Positions 1 through 7,912 of a DNA stretch of 64,000 nt are shown here, piece by piece (the first letter of the stretch is position 1; each line of letters begins with the position of its first letter). A model generated the notes under the pieces. It ran no database searches. It saw only the letters and a list, made by a program, of their open reading frames with translations, and had not been told where the DNA came from. Both the position numbers and the translations under genes were made by a program. Location: contig NZ_JARGYD010000006.1 of the NCBI RefSeq assembly GCF_029168315.1, positions 1 through 64,000 of the forward strand, in the 5' to 3' direction. This DNA is from Psychromarinibacter halotolerans (lineage in GTDB: Bacteria > Pseudomonadota > Alphaproteobacteria > Rhodobacterales > Rhodobacteraceae).

Positions 1-54
1 CATCGCGTCCGGGCCGCGCCCCTTTTCTTTCGTTCACAGTGGGAGGGGGCAGCC

Positions 55-744
55 ATGAGCGGCCATTCCGGGTATCGCGCCCGCAGCGCGTTCGGGCGTT
101 TCATTAACACTCTCGAGGAAACCGCGATCGCCGTCCTGCTGGGACTGATGACGCTGGTGACCTTCGTCAACGTGGTCCTGCGTTATGTCTTCGGCGACTC
201 GCTGATCTGGGGTCTAGAAGTTACGCTGATCCTGTTCGCGTGGCTTGTGCTGTTCGGTATCAGCTATGGCTTCAAGATCACCGCGCATCTTGGCGTCGAC
301 GCCGTGACCAGCCTGTTTCCGCCCAAGGGGCGCAAGGTGCTGGCCCTGATCGCCGCCGCCTGCTGCCTTGCCTATGCTTTCCTGCTTCTGAAGGGCGCAT
401 GGGACTACTGGGCGCCGTTCGCGGCCCTGCAGCCGACCGAGGGCCGCTGGTTCCCGATGGGCTTCACCGAGGGCGTGCGCGACCGCGCATTTTACATGAC
501 CGATCAGGTCCCGATGCTGGGCATTTTCCGCTGGCTTGAGGACGCGATCAACTATGGCGACAGCTATGACAAGCTGCCGCGCGTCATCCCCTACATCATC
601 CTGCCGCTGGGCGCCGCGCTGATCCTGTTCCGCGTGATACAGGCCACCATCGGGCTGTTCACCGGGCAGCGCGAGTCGCTGATCGTCAGCCACGAGGCCG
701 AAGACGCGGTCGACGCGGCTGCCGCCAAGGCCGAGAAGGACTGA
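55..744 (+). CDS. TRAP transporter small permease (DctQ family)
   Basis: This is the small membrane subunit of a tripartite ATP-independent periplasmic transporter, which works with a DctM permease and a periplasmic binding protein to import organic acids. The 229-aa product has four hydrophobic segments, at about residues 22-45, 53-73, 99-120 and 176-198, and the family-typical NVVLRYVFG at the end of the first. A hydrophilic stretch of roughly 50 residues between segments 3 and 4 makes it longer than the usual 160-180 aa. The start follows a good ribosome site (GGGAGGGGGC). The large permease follows 4 bases after the stop. The binding-protein gene is probably just outside the left edge. 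The substrate cannot be read from the sequence. Confidence 0.9.
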   Translation: MSGHSGYRARSAFGRFINTLEETAIAVLLGLMTLVTFVNVVLRYVFGDSLIWGLEVTLILFAWLVLFGISYGFKITAHLGVDAVTSLFPPKGRKVLALIAAACCLAYAFLLLKGAWDYWAPFAALQPTEGRWFPMGFTEGVRDRAFYMTDQVPMLGIFRWLEDAINYGDSYDKLPRVIPYIILPLGAALILFRVIQATIGLFTGQRESLIVSHEAEDAVDAAAAKAEKD

Positions 745-748
745 ACCA

Positions 749-2218
749 ATGGAAGTCTTCCTGCTTTTTGTCATGGTCGTGGGCCTGTTGCTGATCGGTG
801 TGCCGATCGCCGTGTCGCTCGGCCTGTCGTCGATGGTCTTCCTGCTGGTCTATTCCGACACCTCGCTCGCCTCGATCGCGCAGTCGCTGTACCAGGCGAT
901 GGCCGGTCACTACACGCTGCTGGCGATCCCGTTCTTCGTGCTGGCCTCGTCCTTCATGTCGACGGGCGGCGTGGCGCGGCGGATCATCCGGTTCTCTATC
1001 GCCTGCGTCGGGCACATGCGCGGCGGCCTTGCCATCGCGGGCGTATTCGCCTGTATGCTGTTCGCGGCGCTGTCGGGTTCGTCGCCCGCGACCGTGGTCG
1101 CCATCGGGTCCATCGTCATCGCGGCGATGAAACAGCAGGGCTACACCAAGGAATTCGCCGCCGGTGTGATCTGTAACGCGGGTACGCTGGGCATCCTGAT
1201 CCCGCCGTCCATCGTGATGGTCGTCTACGCCTCGGCCACCGACGTGTCGGTCGGCCGGATGTTCCTTGCCGGTGTGATCCCGGGTCTGCTGGCGGGTCTG
1301 ATGCTGATGGTCACCATCTACGTGATGGCGGTGATCCGCGGCATGCCCAAGGGCAACTGGGCCGGCTGGGGCGAGGTCGGCAGCGCGTTCCGCGACGCCT
1401 TCTGGGGGCTGATGCTGATCGTCATCATCATGGTCGGGATCTACGGCATCCCCGGCGTGACCGGCGCGATCTTCACCCCGACCGAAGCCGCCGCCGTGGC
1501 ATCCGTCTATGCCTTCATCATCGCGATGTTCGTTTACCGCGACATCGGCCCGCTGGCGGCGAAGGATCACGAGGCGACGTCGTCCGACTACCTTGAACCG
1601 GGCAGCCACGCGCTGAACGCGGCCGCGACGCCGGACATCGCCATCCCGCGCAAGTCCAACCTGTTGCAAAAGCCTTGGGCGCTGGTCACGGCCTTCTTCC
1701 ACAAGGACACGAAGGACACCCTGTTCGAGGCTGGCAAGCTGACGATCATGCTGATGTTCATCATCGCCAACGCGCTGATCCTGAAGCACGTCCTAACCGA
1801 CGAGCAGATCCCGCAGCAGATCGCGTCCTCGATGATCTCGGCAGGGTTCGGGCCGATCATGTTCCTTGTGATCGTGAACGTCATCCTGCTGATCGGCGGC
1901 CAGTTCATGGAACCGTCGGGCCTGATCGTCATCGTCGCACCGCTGGTGTTCCCGATTGCGATCGAGCTTGGCATCGACCCGATCCATCTGGGGATCATCA
2001 TGGTCGTGAACATGGAGATCGGCATGATCACTCCGCCGGTCGGCCTGAACCTGTTCGTCACCTCGGGTGTCGCGGGCATGCCGATGATGCGGGTGGTGAA
2101 GGCCGCGCTGCCGTTCCTCGCCGTGCTGTTCGTGTTCCTGATCCTTGTGACCTACGTGCCGTTCCTGTCGACATGGCTGCCAACCAGCCTGATGGGACCA
2201 GAGATCATCACGAACTGA
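749..2218 (+). CDS. TRAP transporter large permease (DctM family)
   Basis: This is the multi-spanning permease subunit that carries the transport path of the TRAP system. The 489-aa product shows family motifs: GSSPATVVAIGS near residue 110, ILIPPSIVMVVYA near 150, FTPTEAAAVA near 245 and ITPPVGLNLFV near 430. It is about 60 residues longer than the usual 425-430 aa; the extra length is a hydrophilic loop at about residues 272-315, probably cytoplasmic. Such long DctM proteins usually pair with DctQ proteins that are also long, as here. The gene is tightly coupled to the upstream dctQ and is followed by a strong terminator. Confidence 0.93.
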   Translation: MEVFLLFVMVVGLLLIGVPIAVSLGLSSMVFLLVYSDTSLASIAQSLYQAMAGHYTLLAIPFFVLASSFMSTGGVARRIIRFSIACVGHMRGGLAIAGVFACMLFAALSGSSPATVVAIGSIVIAAMKQQGYTKEFAAGVICNAGTLGILIPPSIVMVVYASATDVSVGRMFLAGVIPGLLAGLMLMVTIYVMAVIRGMPKGNWAGWGEVGSAFRDAFWGLMLIVIIMVGIYGIPGVTGAIFTPTEAAAVASVYAFIIAMFVYRDIGPLAAKDHEATSSDYLEPGSHALNAAATPDIAIPRKSNLLQKPWALVTAFFHKDTKDTLFEAGKLTIMLMFIIANALILKHVLTDEQIPQQIASSMISAGFGPIMFLVIVNVILLIGGQFMEPSGLIVIVAPLVFPIAIELGIDPIHLGIIMVVNMEIGMITPPVGLNLFVTSGVAGMPMMRVVKAALPFLAVLFVFLILVTYVPFLSTWLPTSLMGPEIITN

Positions 2219-2245
2219 TCCGGGGGATCACCCGGCATGCTTCGA

Positions 2246-2281
2246 CGCGGCGCCCTGGAAACGGGGCGCCGCGTTTTCTTT
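2246..2281 (+). terminator. Rho-independent terminator of the TRAP operon
   Basis: A perfect 10-bp stem, CGCGGCGCCC (2246-2255) with GGGCGCCGCG (2264-2273), has an 8-nt loop and is followed by TTTTCTTT. It lies 28 bases after the dctM stop and separates it from the convergent mmsB gene. Confidence 0.88.
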
Positions 2282-2289
2282 GCGGAGGG

Positions 2290-3165
2290 TCAGGCGGGAC
2301 GGCGGCGGCTTTCGAAGCGGGGCAGCATCGCCGAGAAGTCCTTGCCCGCGCCGTCCTCGTGCTCGACGAAATCGGCGTACAGTTCCATCGCGCGGTGCCC
2401 CATCGGGGTGTCGGCGTCCACCGCTTCGGCCGCCTGCTGGGACAGGCGCAGGTCCTTCAGCATGAGGTCGGCGGCGAAGCCGGGGGCATAGCCGTTGTCG
2501 GCGGGGCTTTGCGGCCCGATGCCGGGGGCCGGGCAATAGGCGTTCATCGTCCAGCTGTAGCCCGACGAGGTCGAGACGACGTCGAACATCGCCTGCCGGT
2601 CGAGGCCCAGCTTGTCGGCCAGCGCGAAGGCTTCGCAGGTGGCGACCATCGTCGCGCCGAGGATCATGTTGTTGCAGATCTTCGCCGCCTGTCCGTTGCC
2701 CGACGGGCCGCAGTGCACGGCCTTCTGACCCATGATGTCGAACAGCGGTTTGGCCGTCGTGAACGCCTCTTCGCCGCCGCCGACCATGAAGGTCAGCGTG
2801 CCTGCCACTGCACCGCCTGTGCCGCCCGAGACGGGCGCATCCAGCGGGCCGATGCCGCGGGCCGTCGCCTGCTCTGCCACCGCGCGGGCGCTGTCCACGT
2901 CGACGGTCGAGCAATCGAGGAAGACCGCGCCGTCGTCCATCGCGGGCAGGATCTCCTCCGCCACTGCGCGCAGGATATCGCCGTTGGGCAGCATGGTGAT
3001 GACCACCTCTGCCCCCTTGGCCGCCTCGGCCGCCGACCCGGCCTGCGCCACGCCCGCGGGCATCGGCGCGGCCACGTCGAAGCCCGTCACATCGTGCCCC
3101 GCCGCGACAAGGTTCGCCGCCATCGGCGCGCCCATGTTGCCCAGACCGATGAAGCCGATCTTCAT
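2290..3165 (-). CDS. mmsB: 3-hydroxyisobutyrate dehydrogenase
   Basis: This NAD-dependent enzyme oxidises 3-hydroxyisobutyrate to methylmalonate semialdehyde in valine breakdown. The 291-aa product begins with a Rossmann motif, GLGNMGAPMA (residues 6-15), has the substrate-binding DAPVSGGTGGA near 118, and GNGQAAKICNN near 165 with the catalytic lysine. The start at 3165 is preferred over a longer frame because it follows GGAGGA and overlaps the upstream stop as ATGA. It is the last gene of a coupled run with the hydrolase and acyl-CoA dehydrogenase, which act one and several steps earlier. The glycerate relative (tartronate semialdehyde reductase) is the main alternative, but the neighbours favour mmsB. 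Confidence 0.92.
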   Translation of the reverse strand: MKIGFIGLGNMGAPMAANLVAAGHDVTGFDVAAPMPAGVAQAGSAAEAAKGAEVVITMLPNGDILRAVAEEILPAMDDGAVFLDCSTVDVDSARAVAEQATARGIGPLDAPVSGGTGGAVAGTLTFMVGGGEEAFTTAKPLFDIMGQKAVHCGPSGNGQAAKICNNMILGATMVATCEAFALADKLGLDRQAMFDVVSTSSGYSWTMNAYCPAPGIGPQSPADNGYAPGFAADLMLKDLRLSQQAAEAVDADTPMGHRAMELYADFVEHEDGAGKDFSAMLPRFESRRRPA

Positions 3166-4181
3166 GCCCATTCCTCCCATTTCAGCCGGTCCTCGCCCAG
3201 CGGCGCCAGCATCGCCGCGACCTCCTCGTCGCTCACCGCACCGGGTGCGTGCTTCCACGTCGGGGTGCGGTCCTTGTCGATCAATGCCGCGCGCACGCCT
3301 TCAAGGAAATCGCCACGTTCCATCGACCGCGCGGTAAAGCGGTACTCCAGCTCCAGCGCCTCGGGGACAGAGGGCTGTTCGTCGCGCATCCTGCGCACCA
3401 GCGCCAGCGTGCAGGCCATCGACAGAGGAGACCCGGCGCGCAGTGCCTGCGCCGCGCGGTCGTCGGTCACGCAATTCAAGGCCTGCGCCACGTCGCCCGA
3501 GAAGCAATCCTCGACCCAATCGGCGCCCGCCAAAGGTGCCTCGGGCGCGGCCTCTGCCGCCTTGGCCACCACACCCGGATCGCCGTCGCGGCACAGCGCC
3601 GCCTTCAGCGCGTCCCATGCATCCGCCGGCACGAAATGATCCGCAAAGCCGCAGTGGATCGCATCCCCCGGCCCCATCCGGTGCCCGGTCAGCCCCATGA
3701 ACTCGCCCAGCCGCCCCGGCGCCCGCGACAGCAGCAGCGAGCCGCCCACGTCCGGCACCAGCCCGATGGCACATTCCGGCATCGCGATCTTCGCGCTTTC
3801 GCAGACCACCCGGTGCGCCACGTGACAGCCGATGCCCACGCCGCCGCCCATAACGAAGCCATGCAGGAAGGACACCACCGGCTTGGCATAGGTCGCGACC
3901 TTCGCGTTCATACGGTATTCGTCGCGCCAGAAGGTGCGGGCGTAGTCGTAGTCTCCCGCCTTGCCACGCTGGTACAGCTCGGCCACGTCACCGCCGGCGC
4001 AAAAGGCCTTCTCTCCCTCGGCTTCAAGGATCACCAGCGCCACGCGGTCGTCGTCCTGCCAGTCGATCAGCGCCTGTTCGATCGCCATCGCCATGTCATA
4101 GCTCAACGCGTTCAGCGCCTTGGGGCGGGTCAGCGTGATCCGCCCTGCGACGCCGTCGATCCGTGTGGTGATCTCGCTCAT
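3162..4181 (-). CDS. 3-hydroxyisobutyryl-CoA hydrolase (enoyl-CoA hydratase family)
   Basis: This crotonase-fold enzyme is predicted to release CoA from 3-hydroxyisobutyryl-CoA during valine catabolism. The 339-aa product has the oxyanion-hole motif FCAGGDV (about residues 62-68), HGFVMGGGVGIG near 105, and the block GLVPDVGGSLLLSR near 138, which is characteristic of the hydrolase rather than of simple hydratases. The length fits the hydrolase branch (about 340-350 aa; hydratases are about 260). The chosen start, MSEITTR, overlaps the stop of the upstream acyl-CoA dehydrogenase as ATGA, and its own stop overlaps the mmsB start the same way, which implies translational coupling. Confidence 0.88.
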   Translation of the reverse strand: MSEITTRIDGVAGRITLTRPKALNALSYDMAMAIEQALIDWQDDDRVALVILEAEGEKAFCAGGDVAELYQRGKAGDYDYARTFWRDEYRMNAKVATYAKPVVSFLHGFVMGGGVGIGCHVAHRVVCESAKIAMPECAIGLVPDVGGSLLLSRAPGRLGEFMGLTGHRMGPGDAIHCGFADHFVPADAWDALKAALCRDGDPGVVAKAAEAAPEAPLAGADWVEDCFSGDVAQALNCVTDDRAAQALRAGSPLSMACTLALVRRMRDEQPSVPEALELEYRFTARSMERGDFLEGVRAALIDKDRTPTWKHAPGAVSDEEVAAMLAPLGEDRLKWEEWA

Positions 4182-5323
4182 GCCCGCTCCGCCAGCAATG
4201 CCCGCGCCACGATAAGGCGCATGATCTCGTTGGTGCCTTCGAGGATTTGGTGCACTCGCAAATCGCGGACGATCTTCTCGATCCCGTAGTCGGCCAGATA
4301 ACCGTAGCCGCCGTGCAATTGCAGGCACTGGTCTGCGATGCGGCTGCCGGCCTCGGTCACGAATTTCTTCGCCATCGCGCAGAACTTGGTCGCGTCCGGG
4401 GCGCCGGTGTCCAGCTTCCACGCCGCCTGCCGCAGGAAGGTGCGGGCGGCCTGCAGTTCGATCTCCATGTCGGCAAGGCGGAATTGCAGCGCCTGAAACT
4501 GGTCGATGGTGCGCCCGAAGGCCTGCCGCTCGCGCATGTAGGACAGCGTGGCGTCCAGCGCGGCCTGTGCGGCCCCCAGCGAGCAGGCCGAGATGTTCAG
4601 CCGCCCGCCGTCCAGCCCCGCCATCGCATAGGCAAAACCGCGGCCTTCTTCGCCCAGCAGGTTGGCCGCGGGCACGTCGCAGTCGTCGAACTGCACCTGC
4701 GCGGTGGGCTGCGATTTCCAACCCATCTTGCGTTCGGGGGCGCCGAAGCCAAGGCCGGGGGTGCCGTCCTCGATCACGATGGCCGAGATGCCCTTGGGCC
4801 CCTTCGCCCCGGTGCGCACCATGCTGAGATACAGGTCTGAATAGCCGCCGCCCGAGATGAACGCCTTGGCGCCGTTCAGGCGAAAGCCTTCGTTCGTCCG
4901 GTCCGCCCGCGTCCGAAGCGCGGCGGCGTCCGAGCCGGACCCGGGTTCCGTCAGGCAGTACGAGCAGACCGTCTGCATCGTCACCATGTCCGGCAACAGC
5001 CGCGCCTTCAGGTCGTCCGAGCCGTATTTCTCGACCATCGCGGCGCACATGTTGTGGATCGACAGGAACGCCGCGACCGATGCGCAGGACCGGCTGAGCG
5101 CCTCGAACACCAGCGTCGCGTCCAGCCGCGACAGGCCGGTGCCGCCGTTGTCCTCGGACACGTAAAGCCCGCCAAAGCCAAGCTCTGCCAGCTTGGGCCA
5201 CAGGTCGCGCGGGATGGTGCCGTCTTCCTCCCACTGGGCCGCGTTGGGTGCGATGTGCTCTTCTCCGAAGGCGCGCGCCATGTCGAAGATCGCTGTCTGT
5301 TCCTCGGTCAGTGCAAAATCCAT
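4178..5323 (-). CDS. Acyl-CoA dehydrogenase, probable isobutyryl-CoA dehydrogenase
   Basis: This flavoprotein is predicted to convert isobutyryl-CoA to methacrylyl-CoA, passing electrons to ETF. The 381-aa product has the N-terminal, middle and C-terminal domains of the family. YCLTEPGSGSDAA (about 124-136) is the first family signature, and LHGGYGYLADYGIEKIVRD with LEGTNEIMR near the C-terminus is the second, including the glutamate expected as catalytic base. The start at 5323 follows GGGGAGGAGCGG. It is the first gene of the three-gene valine unit. The substrate is inferred from the neighbours; a short branched-chain dehydrogenase of another pathway is possible. Confidence 0.9.
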   Translation of the reverse strand: MDFALTEEQTAIFDMARAFGEEHIAPNAAQWEEDGTIPRDLWPKLAELGFGGLYVSEDNGGTGLSRLDATLVFEALSRSCASVAAFLSIHNMCAAMVEKYGSDDLKARLLPDMVTMQTVCSYCLTEPGSGSDAAALRTRADRTNEGFRLNGAKAFISGGGYSDLYLSMVRTGAKGPKGISAIVIEDGTPGLGFGAPERKMGWKSQPTAQVQFDDCDVPAANLLGEEGRGFAYAMAGLDGGRLNISACSLGAAQAALDATLSYMRERQAFGRTIDQFQALQFRLADMEIELQAARTFLRQAAWKLDTGAPDATKFCAMAKKFVTEAGSRIADQCLQLHGGYGYLADYGIEKIVRDLRVHQILEGTNEIMRLIVARALLAERA

Positions 5324-5428
5324 CCGCTCCTCCCCAGCGCACAGGATAGGTCTGGTGTCCGACAGTGGGCGCTGTTTTGCAAGAGTCCTGCGGTCGCAGT
5401 CACGCGCCGGTGGCGATTGCAAAGCGGC

Positions 5429-6556
5429 CTAAAGGTCGGCGGTGAACTCTTCGGCCATCGCGGCGATCACCGCCTTCATCGCGCGTGCTTCGTCGCCGTG
5501 GATCTCTAGTTCCGCCGACCGGATCGCGCGCTGGCGGTCGGCGCCGTTGCCAAGCTCGACGATCCCGTGCGCGGCCTCTAGCTCTGGCAGGCAGGACAGC
5601 GCCTCGGCGTCTTCGGCCAGAAGCTCGATGAATTCTCCGATCAGTTCGGCATAGGGCACGACCTCGCCCCGGCCGAAGTCGATCAGACCTTCGGCCATGC
5701 CGTACCGCTGGGCGCGCCAGCGGTTTTCGCCCACAAGGAAGCGGTCATAGATCCGCCACCGCTGGTTGCGGTTTCGCAGCCGCCACAGCATCCGCATCGT
5801 CGCTTGGGTCAGCGCCGCGATGGTCAGCGCGTGTTCCAGCCGTGGAGAGTTGTCGCAGACCCGCGATTCAAGCGTCGGAAAGCGGCAGGACGGGCGCAGG
5901 TCCCACCAGATCTTGGTCGCGTCCTCGATGGCGCCGGTGCGGACGATGGCATCGACCGACCGCTGGTATTCCCCGAAGCTGGAAAAGCGCGGGGGCAGGC
6001 CGGTGCGGGGCAGGTTGTCGAAGATGGTCAGCCGATAGCTCGACAGCCCGGTATCCTCGCCGCGCCAGAACGGCGACGAGCAGCTAAGCGCCAGCAGGTG
6101 CGGCAGGAAGTACGACGCTTGGTTCATCAGGTCGATGCGCAGTTCGTCGTCCTCGATCCCGACGTGGACGTGCATCCCCGAGATCAGCAGCCGCCGCGCG
6201 ACGCCGGCAAGGTCGTGTTCCAGAAGGTTGTAGCGTTCCTTGTCGGTGTGCTGCTGCTTGCGCCATTCGGCGGTGGGGTGGCACGAGATCGCCAGCGGCG
6301 ACAGCCCGTAGCGCCCGGCAACCTCTGCCACGGTTCCGCGCAGGCGGCGCAGATCCTCGCGCGCTTCTGCGATGGTGGCGCAGACGCCGGTGCCGATTTC
6401 GACCTGACAGCGCAGGAACTCGGGAGAGACCTTGCCGCCAAGCGCGTCGCTGCAATCCTGCATAAGCTCTGGCGGGGCGTCGGCCAGTTCGAGGGTTTCA
6501 CTGTCGACGAGAAGGTACTCCTCCTCGATTCCAATGGTGAAACTGGGATCGCTCAT
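5429..6556 (-). CDS. YbdK-type carboxylate-amine ligase (GCS2 family)
   Basis: The 375-aa product belongs to the glutamate-cysteine ligase type 2 family, ATP-dependent enzymes that join a carboxylate to an amine; the physiological substrate of YbdK-like members is uncertain. Visible motifs are GIEEEYLLVD (residues 9-18), QVEIGTGVC near 50, and HVHVGIEDDE near 130, all typical of the family's metal and ATP site. The length matches E. coli YbdK. The start follows GGGAGAA. It sits 105 bases upstream-side of the acyl-CoA dehydrogenase and may be read separately from it. Confidence 0.82.
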   Translation of the reverse strand: MSDPSFTIGIEEEYLLVDSETLELADAPPELMQDCSDALGGKVSPEFLRCQVEIGTGVCATIAEAREDLRRLRGTVAEVAGRYGLSPLAISCHPTAEWRKQQHTDKERYNLLEHDLAGVARRLLISGMHVHVGIEDDELRIDLMNQASYFLPHLLALSCSSPFWRGEDTGLSSYRLTIFDNLPRTGLPPRFSSFGEYQRSVDAIVRTGAIEDATKIWWDLRPSCRFPTLESRVCDNSPRLEHALTIAALTQATMRMLWRLRNRNQRWRIYDRFLVGENRWRAQRYGMAEGLIDFGRGEVVPYAELIGEFIELLAEDAEALSCLPELEAAHGIVELGNGADRQRAIRSAELEIHGDEARAMKAVIAAMAEEFTADL

Positions 6557-6769
6557 GAAATTCTCCCGCCCGTAGCGGAAGTTAAGCAGACAGGGACAAT
6601 CCGCGCAAGCGTCGGCGGCTGTCGCCGGATACCCCTCAAGCGCACAACCTTAGCGCGTGTGACCTAAGGGGATATATCGCGTTTTTCGAAGAAAGGCGCC
6701 GGTTTTGACCCAATCCGGCCACGATCCGCCTGCACTTTGATCAAGAGTAAGCGGTAGAGTTGAAAGACC

Positions 6770-7585
6770 ATGCAGACCATCCACGATATCTCTTCCAAGT
6801 TCGGGAGCATTGCCTGCCGCATTGTGCCCGACGGGTACCGTGTGCGCGAGGTTGCCCACTTTCACCGCAACAACATCCGGGCCGAGATCTCGCTGCGGAT
6901 GGCGGGCGTGACGCTGATGCTGACCGCAACCATCGCGTGGAACTATGGCCCGCTGGCCTCTAGCGATGTCGGGTCGGTGTTTCGCGGGATTGCCGCCTGT
7001 TCGATCCTGAGCGCCGGGCTTTTGTGCTTCGTCGCCGCGCGCCGGGGCTTCCGCAAGGAACTGCAGCTTGATCTGAAACGCCGCCTTCTTGTCCTTGGCC
7101 GCGTCAGCTCCAGCGAGCGGCAGCAGACCGTCGCAAATGTTCCGTTGGAAGACATCGAAAGCCTGTACGTGCGTCGCCCCGAAGCGGGCGAGATCGGATC
7201 GACGCTGATGCTGCGCACCGCGGATACCGAGATGGCGCTGATGCGCGGGCCGCAGGACGAGATGATCGCGCTGCACCGTCAGCTGGCACGGGACATCGTG
7301 TCGACGATGGGCAGCCAGTCGCGCGATGCGTCCGCGCCGGTCGTCATGGAACGCAAGATCACACCGCGCCGCATTCAGACCGCGCCGCGCGACTACGGAA
7401 CGATGACCGTGGTCGATCAGACGGCGCGCTTCGTCAGCTCTTCCAGAGAAGCGACGCCCAGACCCAGCACGCTAAGCACCTCTGCTTCGTCCTCTAGGAT
7501 GATGGGCACCACCGATGCGCCGACGTCGTCCCAAGACCGCATGATGAGACGCCCGACCTCTTTGGATGGTCCGGTCGGCGTGTAA
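6770..7585 (+). CDS. Membrane protein of unknown function with an overrunning C-terminus
   Basis: I do not recognise this family. The reading frame encodes 271 aa. Two hydrophobic segments lie at about residues 45-62 and 71-92, followed by a charged domain with KELQLDLKRRLLVLGR and an alternating pattern up to about residue 195 that could be a small beta-rich cytoplasmic domain. From about residue 217 the frame enters the 3' end of the opposite gene (7417-7836) and becomes serine- and threonine-rich low complexity, as an antisense reading would. The original protein may have ended near 7410, with its stop lost. The start at 6770 has no strong ribosome site. Confidence 0.6.
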   Translation: MQTIHDISSKFGSIACRIVPDGYRVREVAHFHRNNIRAEISLRMAGVTLMLTATIAWNYGPLASSDVGSVFRGIAACSILSAGLLCFVAARRGFRKELQLDLKRRLLVLGRVSSSERQQTVANVPLEDIESLYVRRPEAGEIGSTLMLRTADTEMALMRGPQDEMIALHRQLARDIVSTMGSQSRDASAPVVMERKITPRRIQTAPRDYGTMTVVDQTARFVSSSREATPRPSTLSTSASSSRMMGTTDAPTSSQDRMMRRPTSLDGPVGV

Positions 7586-7836
7586 TAGACCAACAGCGTT
7601 TCGGGGCCGGGCATGAAGGCGTCCGCCTTGTGCGCCTGAAGTTCGAACAGCTTGGCGTAGTTCTTTTCGTACCCGGTCAGGTCGGACAGATCGACCAGCT
7701 GTTTTTGTCCCGGCCGGAAGGCGGGATCGGCTAGGTAACGTGCGATCGCGGCAAAGCTTTCGTCGATGACTCCGAAGCCGGAATACCGGACGTGCACCAG
7801 ACCGAGATCCTTGTAGATCTTGTATGTCACAGGCAT
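7417..7836 (-). CDS. Small STAS-like protein of unknown function
   Basis: The 139-aa product is a soluble protein without signal peptide or membrane segment. Its pattern (a short strand-rich N-terminus with LGLVHVRYSGF, then LVDLSDLTGYEKNY, and VVPIILEDEAEVLSVLG near the end) resembles the small alpha/beta STAS or SpoIIAA-like folds common in marine Rhodobacteraceae, but this is a shape argument only. Its 3' end overlaps the convergent gene at 6770-7585 by 169 bases. It lies downstream of mmsA, beyond a terminator, so it is probably transcribed alone. Confidence 0.65.
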   Translation of the reverse strand: MPVTYKIYKDLGLVHVRYSGFGVIDESFAAIARYLADPAFRPGQKQLVDLSDLTGYEKNYAKLFELQAHKADAFMPGPETLLVYYTPTGPSKEVGRLIMRSWDDVGASVVPIILEDEAEVLSVLGLGVASLEELTKRAV

Positions 7837-7861
7837 GGCAGTTGCCCTGGCAGAAACAGCA

Positions 7862-7886
7862 TCACCCGGCCGCAGCGACCGGGTGA
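7862..7886 (-). terminator. Terminator-like hairpin after mmsA
   Basis: A perfect 8-bp stem TCACCCGG (7862-7869) with CCGGGTGA (7879-7886) has a 9-nt loop. In the leftward direction it lies 27 bases past the mmsA stop, but the following tract (TGCTGTTTCTG) is only moderately T-rich. Confidence 0.6.
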
Positions 7887-7912
7887 CGCGTCTTGTAACA
7901 TCTAAAGAGACG

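Noticed and set aside
1675..3639. A 654-codon plus-strand frame over the end of dctM, the terminator and mmsB
   Set aside because: It reads through a clear terminator and across two genes in wrong frames, and its product has no family resemblance.
6737..6750. An FNR-like site, TTGAT-N4-AGTAA, before the 6770 gene
   Set aside because: The second half matches poorly (3 of 5), and the target gene is of unknown function, so there is too little support.
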